Positions 1-5,835 of a DNA stretch of 5,835 nucleotides are shown here, in pieces. The notes below the pieces were generated by a model that was not told the origin of the DNA, did no database searches, and saw nothing but the letters and a program-made list of their open reading frames with translations. Position 1 is the stretch's first letter. Each line of letters begins with the position of its first letter. Position numbers and translations under genes: made by a program. This DNA is from Verrucomicrobiota bacterium. Lineage in GTDB: Bacteria > Verrucomicrobiota > Verrucomicrobiia > Verrucomicrobiales > DEV007. Location: NCBI GenBank assembly GCA_027618625.1, contig JAQCER010000262.1, positions 1 to 5,835 on the forward strand, written 5' to 3'.

Positions 1-2
1 AG

Positions 3-119
3 GCGATCACCTTCGGTGAATCTGCGCGACCTGCCGACATCGACACGGCTGAACTCGCTGCCTGGACCCTGGTCGGTAATCTCATTCTCAACATGGACGA
101 AGCAATCGTTCGCAACTGA
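3..119 (+). CDS. C-terminal end of a PSD1/DUF1553-family secreted protein (partial)
   Basis: Only the last 38 codons are in the window, open from the left edge and ending in TGA at 117-119. The visible tail contains [20 protein letters not shown], which matches the characteristic end of DUF1553 (PSD1) proteins, where a segment like 'A..VA..LLNLDEFITR' closes the chain. In Planctomycetota and Verrucomicrobiota these large exported proteins usually carry an N-terminal cytochrome-c-like domain, DUF1549 and DUF1553, and are encoded just before a DUF1501 gene. That is the arrangement here, with an 11-base gap to the next start. Their biochemical role is not established; links to polysaccharide breakdown have been proposed from gene neighbourhoods. 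The family call rests on a short tail plus context, so it is probable rather than certain. Confidence 0.72.
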   Translation, partial: AITFGESARPADIDTAELAAWTLVGNLILNMDEAIVRN

Positions 120-130
120 TCTGCCAGCAT

Positions 131-1597
131 ATGAATCCACTCTACGAACACGAACTCCTTCAGACACGTCGGCAATTTTTTGGCCGCACCGGATTGCGAC
201 TCGGCGGGATCGCAATGGCTTCACTGCTGGCATCGCAACAACGCAGTTACGGCGTGACCGCGCCGCAACGGGTGCACCCGGCGCTGCCGGATTTGCCGCA
301 TTTTCCAGGGAAAGCAAAGTCGGTCATCTACCTGCACATGAATGGCGGGCCATCCCAGCTCGACACCTGGGATTACAAGCCGGATCTGGTTAGACAGTTC
401 GACAAGGATCTGCCCAAGGATTTCCTGGGAGGGCGAATCACCACGATGACGAGCGGGCAGGGGAGGTTCCCCGTTGCGCCGACAAAATTTAAGTTCACCC
501 AGCATGGAAACTGCGGCAGATGGGTCAGCGAGTTGTTGCCGCACACGGCAAAAATCGTCGATGACATCGCAGTGGTAAAGACCGTCTACACCAAAGCGAT
601 CAACCACGATCCAGCATGCACGTTCGTCATGACCGGTTCCGAGGTTCCCGGAAAGCCCAGCATGGGTTCATGGATCTCGTATGGTCTTGGTGCGGAAACC
701 AATGACCTCCCCGCATTCGTAGCGCTCACTCCGAATTTCCCCAAAGATTCCGCGGCGCAGGCGCTGTTCAGCCGCATGTGGGGCCCCGGATTTCTTCCTG
801 GCAAGCATAGCGGAGTGGTGCTTCGCCCTGGTGAGGATCCGGTGCTCTATCTTGAGAACCCACCCGGTGTCGACCGTGCTGACCGGCGGGCAATGCTGGA
901 CACTCTCGGGCAGCTGAACGCTCGAGGCTTTCAGAAATTCGGAGACCCTGACATTCAGACAAGAATTGCCCAGTACGAGATGGCCTACCGAATGCAGGCC
1001 AGCGTTCCAGAACTGGCCGACCTCAGCAAAGAACCGGAATCGACCAAAAAACTTTACGGCCCTGCTGTCGATACTCCCGGATCGTTCGCCAGCAGTGCGC
1101 TGCTCGCCCGCAGGCTTGTCGAGCGAGGCGTACGCATGGTGCAGATCATGCATCGCGGCTGGGACTCTCATGGCAACCTTCCAAAGGAACTCGGCAACCA
1201 ATGCATGGATTCCGACCAGGCCAGCGCTGCACTCGTCCTGGATCTCAAACAACGCGGCATGCTCAACGACACCCTCGTCGTCTGGGGCGGCGAGTTCGGC
1301 CGCACGGTTTACTCGCAGGGAACGCTCACGAAAGAAAGCTACGGCCGCGACCACCACCCGCGTAACTTTTGCATGTGGATGGCTGGCGGTGGCATCAAAG
1401 GTGGCGTCGAAATCGGTGAGACCGATGAATATTCCTACAACCCCGTCGCCGATCCAATCCACATCAACGAGATCAATGCCACCATCCTCCACTGCCTCGG
1501 CATCAACCACGAGATCTTTACGCTTCGCTACCAGGGCCTGGATCAGCGGCTTACGGGGGTGGAGCCGATGAATGTGATCAGGAAGATTCTGTCCTAG
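131..1597 (+). CDS. DUF1501 family protein, Tat-exported
   Basis: A complete 488-residue protein, the usual length for DUF1501. The N-terminus has a twin-arginine signal: TRRQFFGRT at residues 12-20, then a hydrophobic stretch (about 22-35), so export to the periplasm by the Tat route is expected. Family landmarks follow in order: [13 protein letters not shown] (69-81), HRGWDSHGN (341-349), WGGEFGRT (385-392), GRDHHPRN (405-412), GGGIKGG (419-425), a [17 protein letters not shown] block (442-458) and [10 protein letters not shown] (466-475). DUF1501 proteins are related in fold to the alkaline phosphatase/sulfatase superfamily, but substrate and reaction are unknown. ATG at 131 is chosen because [14 protein letters not shown] is the usual family start. 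No clear Shine-Dalgarno precedes it, and it begins 11 bases after the DUF1553 stop, so co-transcription and translational coupling are likely. No frameshift or missing block is visible. Confidence 0.95.
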   Translation: MNPLYEHELLQTRRQFFGRTGLRLGGIAMASLLASQQRSYGVTAPQRVHPALPDLPHFPGKAKSVIYLHMNGGPSQLDTWDYKPDLVRQFDKDLPKDFLGGRITTMTSGQGRFPVAPTKFKFTQHGNCGRWVSELLPHTAKIVDDIAVVKTVYTKAINHDPACTFVMTGSEVPGKPSMGSWISYGLGAETNDLPAFVALTPNFPKDSAAQALFSRMWGPGFLPGKHSGVVLRPGEDPVLYLENPPGVDRADRRAMLDTLGQLNARGFQKFGDPDIQTRIAQYEMAYRMQASVPELADLSKEPESTKKLYGPAVDTPGSFASSALLARRLVERGVRMVQIMHRGWDSHGNLPKELGNQCMDSDQASAALVLDLKQRGMLNDTLVVWGGEFGRTVYSQGTLTKESYGRDHHPRNFCMWMAGGGIKGGVEIGETDEYSYNPVADPIHINEINATILHCLGINHEIFTLRYQGLDQRLTGVEPMNVIRKILS

Positions 1598-1746
1598 TTG
1601 CGGTGCGAGAGTTCATGCGGCCGATCTACCCCGATTGGTCACCCTCGCCTCTCACTCGTGTTCAGGATCGCCTGCTGAGCTTCTGCCGGGAGGCCACTGG
1701 AATTGAGCCATTCCCGGGCTGAGTTTGGATCTCTCCTGAAGAAGAC

Positions 1747-1750
1747 TTTT
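1747..1750 (-). other. Apparent one-base deletion in an A-run (frameshift site)
   Basis: The minus strand reads GCC GAA AAG TCT here, leading into a non-repeat tail. Adding one A (GCC GAA AAA GTC TTC TTC) gives AEKVFFRRDPNSAREWL, which carries the next DP repeat at exactly 32 residues from the previous one. The position within the A-run (four A, possibly five originally) is the most economical placement, but a nearby base could be the true site. A sequencing or assembly error in a homopolymer cannot be excluded. Confidence 0.75.
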
Positions 1751-2712
1751 CGGCACGGGTTACCGATTCCTGCCGGAGTGCGGGATCGGAAATATCGAGC
1801 GCCCACGCTATCGCAACGAGAGGATCCTGCCACGCATAGCCACGCGAGAAGCCGCTGATTGCTGAATCGCGCTGGGGGGATTCCAACATCGCAGAAAGAT
1901 ACTCTGTAGCAGCGGCGGGATCACGGTCTTCCCAGTCGCCGAACGCAGAGCTGAGCCCTACTGACTGACTACGGCCCTCAGGGAGTTCCTCCAGCCAGGC
2001 CACTGCTTTCACCGGATCGCGTTCGGCCCATCTGTCGCCCACTTCCTCGATGACGCTCACGGCGTAGTCGTCATTTGCGTAGCGCTGCGCCCACTGTGCC
2101 GCCGCTTCGGGATCACGCTTGACGTAATCGCTGGCGACACTGCGCATCTCCGCAGCTTTCAGCGATCCGTCAGGGATCTGCTCCGACCAGAGCGTAGCAT
2201 TCTCCGGCCCATCGACACGGAGGGCTTCAGCCGCCACGATTCGAATAAGATTCTCTGCCTCACCGATTCCCTCTGTGGAAAGGCGCAGGACGAGGTCCGT
2301 GGCCAGATTGCGATCTCGATCTGCTAGCCCGGCCACAACGCTGTTGGCGAGACGGTCTAGGTCGCCCCGCATCTCCTCCGGGAGATCGTTCAGCAGGGCG
2401 ATGGCCTCAGACGGACTCGCCGAAGCCCAACCGCTCAGGGTCGCATCCAGATCGCTCTCGTCCGAAGCAGCAGCGAAAGAGAATGCTTCCTTTCCTGCAA
2501 GTGCGCCCCAACTGTAGTTGAAATCGCGCCATTGGTCCCCGTCGGCTCCGAGCTCAACCAGTTGCTCGCGGATCGTCAAAGCATTCTCCGGACTGAGGGC
2601 TTCCAACAGTCGGGTAAAGGCCAGGCGACGCTTTATCGGGTTGGGATCGCGAATGGCCTGACGTGCGAGATCCTTCAATCCAGCACCGGGTGGAGTATCA
2701 AAGATGTCCGCG

Positions 2713-2738
2713 ATCAGTCCGCCATCAGTCCGCCATCA
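2713..2738. repeat. 11-bp tandem duplication inside the DP-repeat gene
   Basis: The plus strand reads ATCAGTCCGCC twice in a row (2713-2723 and 2724-2734), followed by a further ATCA (2735-2738). Removing one copy leaves the unit flanked by ATCA on both sides, the classic arrangement from which slippage between short direct repeats makes a tandem copy. Eleven bases is not a multiple of three, so the copy shifts the frame and creates the TGA that ends the N-terminal fragment. Without it the minus-strand frame runs straight through. Confidence 0.93.
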
Positions 2739-2993
2739 CGGCTAGGCGTTGTCGCTGTGCCGCTAATGCTCACCGGCCACTGCGTGGGCAAATTTTCGGC
2801 GATCACAACAGCTCCGCCAGAATGCGCGCGCACCTGGGAGTCCCCTGCAGGAGCATTCGATTCCAGGAACGTGCGCGAAGAGCCTATGACGAAGGCAGCA
2901 ACAACTGCAGAAGCCCAGCAAGCATGTGGTAAAATGGAAATTTTTGTCATTTCGAACACCATTACGTTGTCCCGACTCATTTGGTTGCCATCG

Positions 2994-2999
2994 CTCCTT
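2994..2999 (-). promoter_or_regulatory. Shine-Dalgarno-like AAGGAG ahead of the DP-repeat gene
   Basis: The minus strand reads TAAGGAGCGATGGCAACCAA and then ATG at 2980, so AAGGAG lies 13 bases before that ATG, longer than ideal. A closer ATG at 2991 opens only a four-codon frame (MATK) whose TGA overlaps the 2980 start in an ATGA junction, which could allow re-initiation. It falls in the 39-base gap after the preceding gene, so it favours a separately initiated downstream cistron. Confidence 0.4.
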
Positions 3000-3019
3000 A
3001 GCGGGTGCTGTTGCCGCAA

Positions 3020-4111
3020 TCACCTTTCGTGAAGGAGTTCTGGCGAGGCCACCAGTTGTTGGACCCAGCGTCCAGGCCAGGTCGACACACCATCCTGTGC
3101 ACCAAGTAGCGCCCCGAGTAATCCGCCACGGTGTACATTGTCGCCGCCGAGGTTGGTATTTGATACGAGACCTGCTTCTGCGCTGTCGTGATATTTAGCT
3201 GCGAGGTAGACGACTGCTGGAACTGCGTCTTCCACGTAGCATGCCGACGACAGCTTTGGGCCGATGATTCTTTCGTCTGGTTCACGGATCCAGGTCGAAA
3301 AGGGGAATCGGAAGTGCGGATTGCATTGCGTGGCGCATTGCTTACGAATGGACTCTGCCAGCGAAACGCCGCGAAGCACAGGATACAGGATCGAAAGTAT
3401 CGCCTCCGCTGCGACCCGCATCTTGTCGCCAGCATGCGTAACTTCTAGGTGCTCGATGGCACGCACGCGTCCTTCATCTTCGTTCTCTGCGTAGTAGAGC
3501 GCCACTGGCAACATCATGACGAGCCCGCTGATGTGCTTCTCGGTTACCGCGCAACGTTCAGGTTTTCGGCCACGGCCGAGATTTGTGAAGAATCCTCGAT
3601 GGCACTCTTCAATGTAAGTGTCGCGGTGGCGCTGCGGGTGCGTCAGGAGTGCCAAATATCTCTTCAGGTAGTCCTGGCGATTGTAGCCACCGCATTCATA
3701 CAACGACTCCCAGACCTGCATGGCAAGTTTCGCTGTTAAGGTGTTTTCTCCTGCCTTGAGATTCTGGTGGTAATGCACACCACGAATTCCCCAGAACTGG
3801 CGTTGTTCTCCAAGAATGTCGAGTTCGGGATTTGGCGCCTCCCATTGAGAACGCCAGAAAATGCTATCAGGATGAACGGAGTGGGGGCTTGTGAAGTCGC
3901 GGACGGTGCCGTAGTCGGCATAAAGGGCTCTGCGATTGTAATACCAGTGGACAGGCATTGCGAGCGAATCGCCGATGAGAAGGCCAAGCAGAGCCCCCCT
4001 GACACGATCGCAAAAATCAGCGGTTTCGGACATGGTAGCCGCTGTGTTGGTTGGGCCGGAATTTCCAGACACGATCGATTCCCGTAGTGGTTGCTCGCCC
4101 ATCACTAGCAA
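3020..4111 (-). CDS. ADP-ribosylglycohydrolase-like (DraG/ARH fold) protein
   Basis: A 363-residue protein counted from TTG at 4111. The N-terminal core DRVRGALLGLLIGDSLAMPV (residues 35-54) and the C-terminal NLGGDNVHRGGLLGALLGA (320-338) are hallmarks of the ADP-ribosylglycohydrolase/DraG fold, whose members remove ADP-ribose from proteins or related substrates with bound divalent metal. The usual metal motifs are altered: 'TDDT' corresponds to GENT (121-124), and 'GGDTDT' to GGDNVH (322-327), so a standard ARH reaction is doubtful. No signal peptide is seen; a cytoplasmic location is inferred. TTG at 4111 is preferred because AAGGAGG lies 9 bases upstream and it overlaps the sigma-factor stop. 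An ATG at 4033 (MSETADFC...) lies nearer the conserved core but has no Shine-Dalgarno. The protein is not visibly truncated. The fold call is strong; the activity and target are unknown. Confidence 0.86.
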   Translation of the reverse strand: MLVMGEQPLRESIVSGNSGPTNTAATMSETADFCDRVRGALLGLLIGDSLAMPVHWYYNRRALYADYGTVRDFTSPHSVHPDSIFWRSQWEAPNPELDILGEQRQFWGIRGVHYHQNLKAGENTLTAKLAMQVWESLYECGGYNRQDYLKRYLALLTHPQRHRDTYIEECHRGFFTNLGRGRKPERCAVTEKHISGLVMMLPVALYYAENEDEGRVRAIEHLEVTHAGDKMRVAAEAILSILYPVLRGVSLAESIRKQCATQCNPHFRFPFSTWIREPDERIIGPKLSSACYVEDAVPAVVYLAAKYHDSAEAGLVSNTNLGGDNVHRGGLLGALLGAQDGVSTWPGRWVQQLVASPELLHER

Positions 4112-4974
4112 GATGCTAACCCTCCTTCACGACGAGTCTTTTGAAAGGTTACTCCTGAATCGCGTTGGTGCATTGCTTCCCGGACCTTCTTGAGTGCAAT
4201 GTTCTGCAACTGCCGGACGCGTTCGCGGGTGATGCCAATCTGCGTGCCGATCTCGTCAAGTGTCTGCCGGGGCCCGCCATCAAGGCCGAAACGAAGGCAG
4301 ATGATCATTTGCTCCCGTTCAGTGAGGCTTTCTGCGACGCACACCCTCATCAACTCAAGATCCTCGCGGTCGCTCAGTGCTGCCGCAGCGTCTGCTGCGA
4401 ACTCATCCGGAACAATCGACTCCAGCGAATCCTCTCCTCCTTCGTTCAGGGACAGATCCAGCGAGGTCGGACGCACTCTAGCGGTTCTAAGTTCGGATAG
4501 ACGTTCGCGGGATATACCGACAGCTTCGCTTACCTCGTCGACGGTCGGTGCACGGTGAAGTTCTTCCTCGATCAGTGTTTCGATCTGGCTCAGCAGGCGG
4601 ACTTTCTCACCCAGGCTTACAGGCAAGCGGATGGCGCTTCTCTGATTTTCAATTGCGCGACGGATTGCCTGGCGGATCCAGAAACCAGCGTAGGTGCTGA
4701 ACTTCGCACCCTTGTCCGGATTGAACCGCTTTGCCGCCGTCAGCAATCCAACATTTCCCTCGGCCACAAGGTCGTCGATCGAAACTCCATATCCCTCGTA
4801 GTCCCGCGCTATCGTGACCACCAACCTAAGATTCGAGCTGGCGAGGTAATCGCTCGCGTCAGGGTCACCCTTTGTCACGAGGCTGCCGAGCCGACTTTCC
4901 TCGCTGGCATTTAGTAGCGGGATCGACCCGATCTCATTCAGGTAGCGGCGAAGACTGGTGGTGATTTCTGTCAT
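4105..4974 (-). CDS. RpoD/SigA-family sigma-70 factor, short alternative type
   Basis: A 289-residue sigma factor that would bind core RNA polymerase and direct promoter recognition. Region 1.2 is visible near residues 5-34 (SLRRYLNEIGSIPLL), regions 2.1-2.2 at about 44-80 (LRLVVTIARDYEGYG, DDLVAEGNVGLL), region 2.4 at 92-111 (FSTYAGFWIRQAIRRAIENQ), region 3.0 from 112 (RSAIRLPVSL), and regions 4.1-4.2 at about 215-268 (LTEREQMIICLRFGLDGG, ITRERVRQLQ). The -35-reading helix of region 4.2 keeps R-E-R-x-R-Q. Region 1.1 is absent and the length is well below that of housekeeping RpoD, so this is a group 2-like alternative sigma factor rather than the primary one. ATG at 4974 fits the family start; only a weak AAGG lies upstream, inside a small inverted repeat. 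The last 20 or so residues after region 4.2 are a basic tail without known role. It heads the minus-strand cluster and overlaps the next gene. Confidence 0.94.
   Translation of the reverse strand: MTEITTSLRRYLNEIGSIPLLNASEESRLGSLVTKGDPDASDYLASSNLRLVVTIARDYEGYGVSIDDLVAEGNVGLLTAAKRFNPDKGAKFSTYAGFWIRQAIRRAIENQRSAIRLPVSLGEKVRLLSQIETLIEEELHRAPTVDEVSEAVGISRERLSELRTARVRPTSLDLSLNEGGEDSLESIVPDEFAADAAAALSDREDLELMRVCVAESLTEREQMIICLRFGLDGGPRQTLDEIGTQIGITRERVRQLQNIALKKVREAMHQRDSGVTFQKTRREGGLASC
4121..4127 (-). promoter_or_regulatory. Strong Shine-Dalgarno AAGGAGG inside the end of the sigma gene
   Basis: The minus strand reads GTGAAGGAGGGTTAGCATCT and then the TTG at 4111, a spacing of 9 bases. It sits within the last codons of the sigma-factor gene and is the best ribosome-binding site in the window. 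It decides the unusual TTG start of the glycohydrolase-like gene and suggests that translation of the two genes is coupled. Confidence 0.65.
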
Positions 4975-4985
4975 GGAAGCGGAAT

Positions 4986-5006
4986 GGTTGCCTTAGCTTA
5001 GCAACC
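4986..5006. promoter_or_regulatory. Inverted repeat in the sigma-gene leader
   Basis: GGTTGC (4986-4991) and GCAACC (5001-5006) form perfect 6-bp arms around a 9-base spacer, 11 bases before the sigma-factor ATG. In the transcript it could fold into a hairpin enclosing the only purine-rich AAGG near the start, or in DNA it could serve as an operator. Function is inferred from position only. Confidence 0.4.
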
Positions 5007-5012
5007 AGATAC

Positions 5013-5022
5013 GTCGATCGAC
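5013..5022. promoter_or_regulatory. GTCGATCGAC palindrome upstream of the sigma gene
   Basis: A perfect 10-base palindrome 38 bases upstream of the sigma-factor start, next to the inverted repeat at 4986-5006. The spacing suits a repressor or activator site, but short GC-containing palindromes also arise by chance. I could not place convincing -35 and -10 boxes around it. Confidence 0.3.
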
Positions 5023-5336
5023 ACCTGGCGGTTTCGTTAGTTAGAGTGCAAGGTCAGCCACCTGAATCCGATCCCTCTGCTCAGCGAGGAAGTATCAGCC
5101 AGTGGGGCACGGGGCTATCAGACCGAGGCCAGGCAAGACACAAGACTTGCGACCTAGCGTTTGATGATTGAGAACTGCTGCTATGGGTTCGAATCCGAAA
5201 GTCGCCTATGACGAAGTCGGCGGTTCTGGCAGGTTCCCGGAGTTCGGGTGCCGTGTCACTGTTGTCGGTGAGTAATTGGCCGAGCATTCACGCTTAGCTG
5301 AGACGGGTATTCACGGAACCGTGCAGGTTGCAGAAT

Positions 5337-5351
5337 ACTCGAGTCTCGAGT
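5337..5351. repeat. ACTCGAGTCTCGAGT palindrome
   Basis: Seven-base arms ACTCGAG and CTCGAGT flank a single central T, giving a near-perfect 15-base palindrome that can also be read as two tandem CTCGAGT units. It lies 22 bases before an AGGAGG on the plus strand and about 360 bases upstream of the sigma gene. It is operator-like in form; no partner protein is evident in the window. Confidence 0.4.
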
Positions 5352-5587
5352 CAGCAGAGACCTGTTGAAATGTAGGAGGTACGATCTGCTGGTTAACGAG
5401 TGCCCAGCACTTTTTGCAATAGACTATTCGCTGAAGGCGTTGTTTGCTGAGTTTGAAGGACTCGACCTTGACTCTCAGTGCCCGGTAAATCGAACGGAGG
5501 ACTGAGGGCCGCAGTGGCGGTGTTTGACTGCAAGATTGACAGCACGCCGACTAATAAGCCTAAGAATCGATTCCAATAAATCCGTGC

Positions 5588-5602
5588 GGCTGTAGAACAG
5601 CC
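5588..5602 (-). terminator. Possible weak terminator hairpin after the small membrane protein
   Basis: GGCTGT and ACAGCC pair perfectly over 6 bp around a 3-base loop, starting 5 bases past the stop of the small membrane protein. The downstream side lacks a proper T-run (GCACGGATTTATT on the minus strand; the TTTT lies before the stem), so intrinsic termination is doubtful. Confidence 0.25.
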
Positions 5603-5607
5603 CAAAA

Positions 5608-5823
5608 CTACGCCTTTTGTTCCGAGTAGCGATCGAAGCGATTCGACAAGATAAAGAAAGTCGGAGCCCACAGACCGACGAAGATACCGAAACGCTCTGC
5701 ATGGGCTTGGTTTTCGGGATCCGACCCCCCTGTAAAATACCAGATCGCGATTGATCCTGCGATGGAGGCGAATCCGAAAAAGAAGCAGAGGTTGCTGAGA
5801 AGTTTGAGTTGGGCAGATTTCAT
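5608..5823 (-). CDS. Small two-helix membrane protein, unknown function
   Basis: A 71-residue protein with two predicted membrane-spanning segments, about residues 9-30 (LSNLCFFFGFASIAGSIAIWYF) and 45-61 (FGIFVGLWAPTFFILSN). A polar loop with GGSDPENQAHAER joins them and a charged tail NRFDRYSEQK follows. The block HAERFGIFVGLWAPTFFIL resembles a motif I recall from small conserved membrane proteins in several bacterial phyla, but I cannot attach a name or function. ATG at 5823 has a modest purine stretch (GAAAAG) just upstream. The gene lies 12 bases from the window edge, so any operon partner upstream is unseen. The hydrophobic pattern and a clean start make it a likely real gene. Confidence 0.75.
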   Translation of the reverse strand: MKSAQLKLLSNLCFFFGFASIAGSIAIWYFTGGSDPENQAHAERFGIFVGLWAPTFFILSNRFDRYSEQKA

Positions 5824-5835
5824 ATCTTTTCGATA

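Larger units (their letters stand above)
1639..2980 (-). pseudogene. Signal-anchored 32-residue DP-repeat protein, broken by two frameshifts
   Basis: Read on the minus strand, the gene falls into three frames. The first part (2980-2714) encodes an N-terminal hydrophobic anchor or signal segment (MTKISILPHACWASAVVAAF...) and ends at a TGA created by an 11-bp tandem duplication. The second part continues from about 2713, in phase after removal of one copy, as RDGGLIADIFDTPPGAGLKD and then a long repeat domain. In that domain, signatures like KRDPEAAAQW, ERDPVKAVAW, DRDPAAATEY and WQDPLVAIAW recur exactly every 32 residues. A second frame change near 1747 diverts the chain into an unrelated tail ending at 1662. 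One extra A there restores FFRRDPNSAREWL, again 32 residues on, with a stop at 1639. The repaired protein is about 443 residues. Similar repeat proteins seem common in Verrucomicrobia; their function is unknown to me. Start choice is uncertain: ATG at 2980 has AAGGAG 13 bases upstream, ATG at 2950 begins closer to the hydrophobic segment, and a TTG at 3019 is also possible. Confidence 0.78.
4975..5607. other. Intergenic region of about 630 bases without a convincing gene
   Basis: Between the sigma factor and the small membrane protein I see no conserved protein, tRNA, rRNA or insertion-sequence ends. It holds the two sigma-proximal inverted repeats, a small CACGG-AA-CCGTG inverted repeat at 5312-5323, the ACTCGAGTCTCGAGT palindrome at 5337-5351, an isolated AGGAGG at 5374-5379 on the plus strand, and a 6-bp hairpin at 5588-5602. 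Two short plus-strand frames (ATG at 5183, 30 codons; CTG at 5386, 39 codons) read plausibly but resemble nothing I know. The promoter for the minus-strand cluster presumably lies in its left part. Confidence 0.6.

Noticed and set aside
668..1510. Long minus-strand open frame (280 codons) antisense to the DUF1501 gene
   Set aside because: It lies entirely opposite a well-conserved gene, shows no family motif, and is explained by the codon bias of the plus-strand gene.
1598..1638. Gap between the convergent DUF1501 and DP-repeat genes as a bidirectional terminator
   Set aside because: I found no stem of useful length followed by a T-run on either strand.
1686..1717. CCGGGA/TCCCGG inverted repeat downstream of the 3' frameshift, a possible stimulator of programmed frameshifting
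   Set aside because: It starts about 30 bases past the slip site, too far for a usual stimulatory structure, and the slip site is not a canonical heptamer.
2714..2980. The N-terminal fragment as a separate small secreted protein gene
   Set aside because: Its end is created by the tandem duplication, and the reading continues in phase into the repeat domain once one copy is removed, so it is better explained as the 5' part of a broken gene.
5184..5204. GGGTTCGAATCC resembles a tRNA T-loop
   Set aside because: The T-stem pairs poorly (a G-G and an A-A mismatch), and no acceptor stem, D-arm or anticodon arm can be built at the proper distances.
5393..5671. Minus-strand 92-codon frame with a hydrophobic stretch
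   Set aside because: It begins inside the small membrane protein gene in another frame, has no evident Shine-Dalgarno support, and resembles no family I know.

Overview
The window looks like chromosomal DNA from the Planctomycetota–Verrucomicrobiota group, more likely Verrucomicrobiota. Three things point there: the PSD1/DUF1553–DUF1501 gene pair at the left end (a paralogous secreted pair largely typical of these phyla), a protein built from 'RDPxxAxxW' repeats of a kind I associate with Verrucomicrobia, and generally weak Shine-Dalgarno signals. This assignment rests on recognising families by eye, not on a search.

Layout. (1) 3-1597, plus strand: the last 38 codons of a DUF1553 protein, then after 11 bases a complete Tat-exported DUF1501 protein. 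(2) 1639-4974, minus strand: three closely packed genes, read right to left. They are a short RpoD/SigA-family sigma-70 factor (4974-4105), an ADP-ribosylglycohydrolase-like protein (4111-3020) whose best start overlaps the sigma stop, and 39 bases later a signal-anchored 32-residue-repeat protein (2980-1639). The repeat gene is broken twice: by an 11-bp tandem duplication near its 5' end and by an apparent one-base loss in an A-run near its 3' end. Repairing both in silico gives one continuous protein of about 443 residues whose DP signatures then fall exactly every 32 residues. (3) 4975-5607: about 630 bases without a convincing gene, holding several short inverted repeats near the sigma gene and a 15-base palindrome further out. 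(4) 5608-5823, minus strand: a small two-helix membrane protein.

How the parts may fit. The sigma factor and the ADP-ribosylglycohydrolase-like gene appear translationally coupled, so a transcription regulator may be co-expressed with an enzyme-fold protein whose canonical metal-binding motifs are altered. The repeat gene sits downstream as a probable third cistron and appears inactivated, or possibly switchable through the 11-bp repeat. I did not find a recognisable defence system, mobile element, CRISPR array or RNA gene. The most distinctive observations are the two-lesion repeat gene and the sigma/glycohydrolase coupling.
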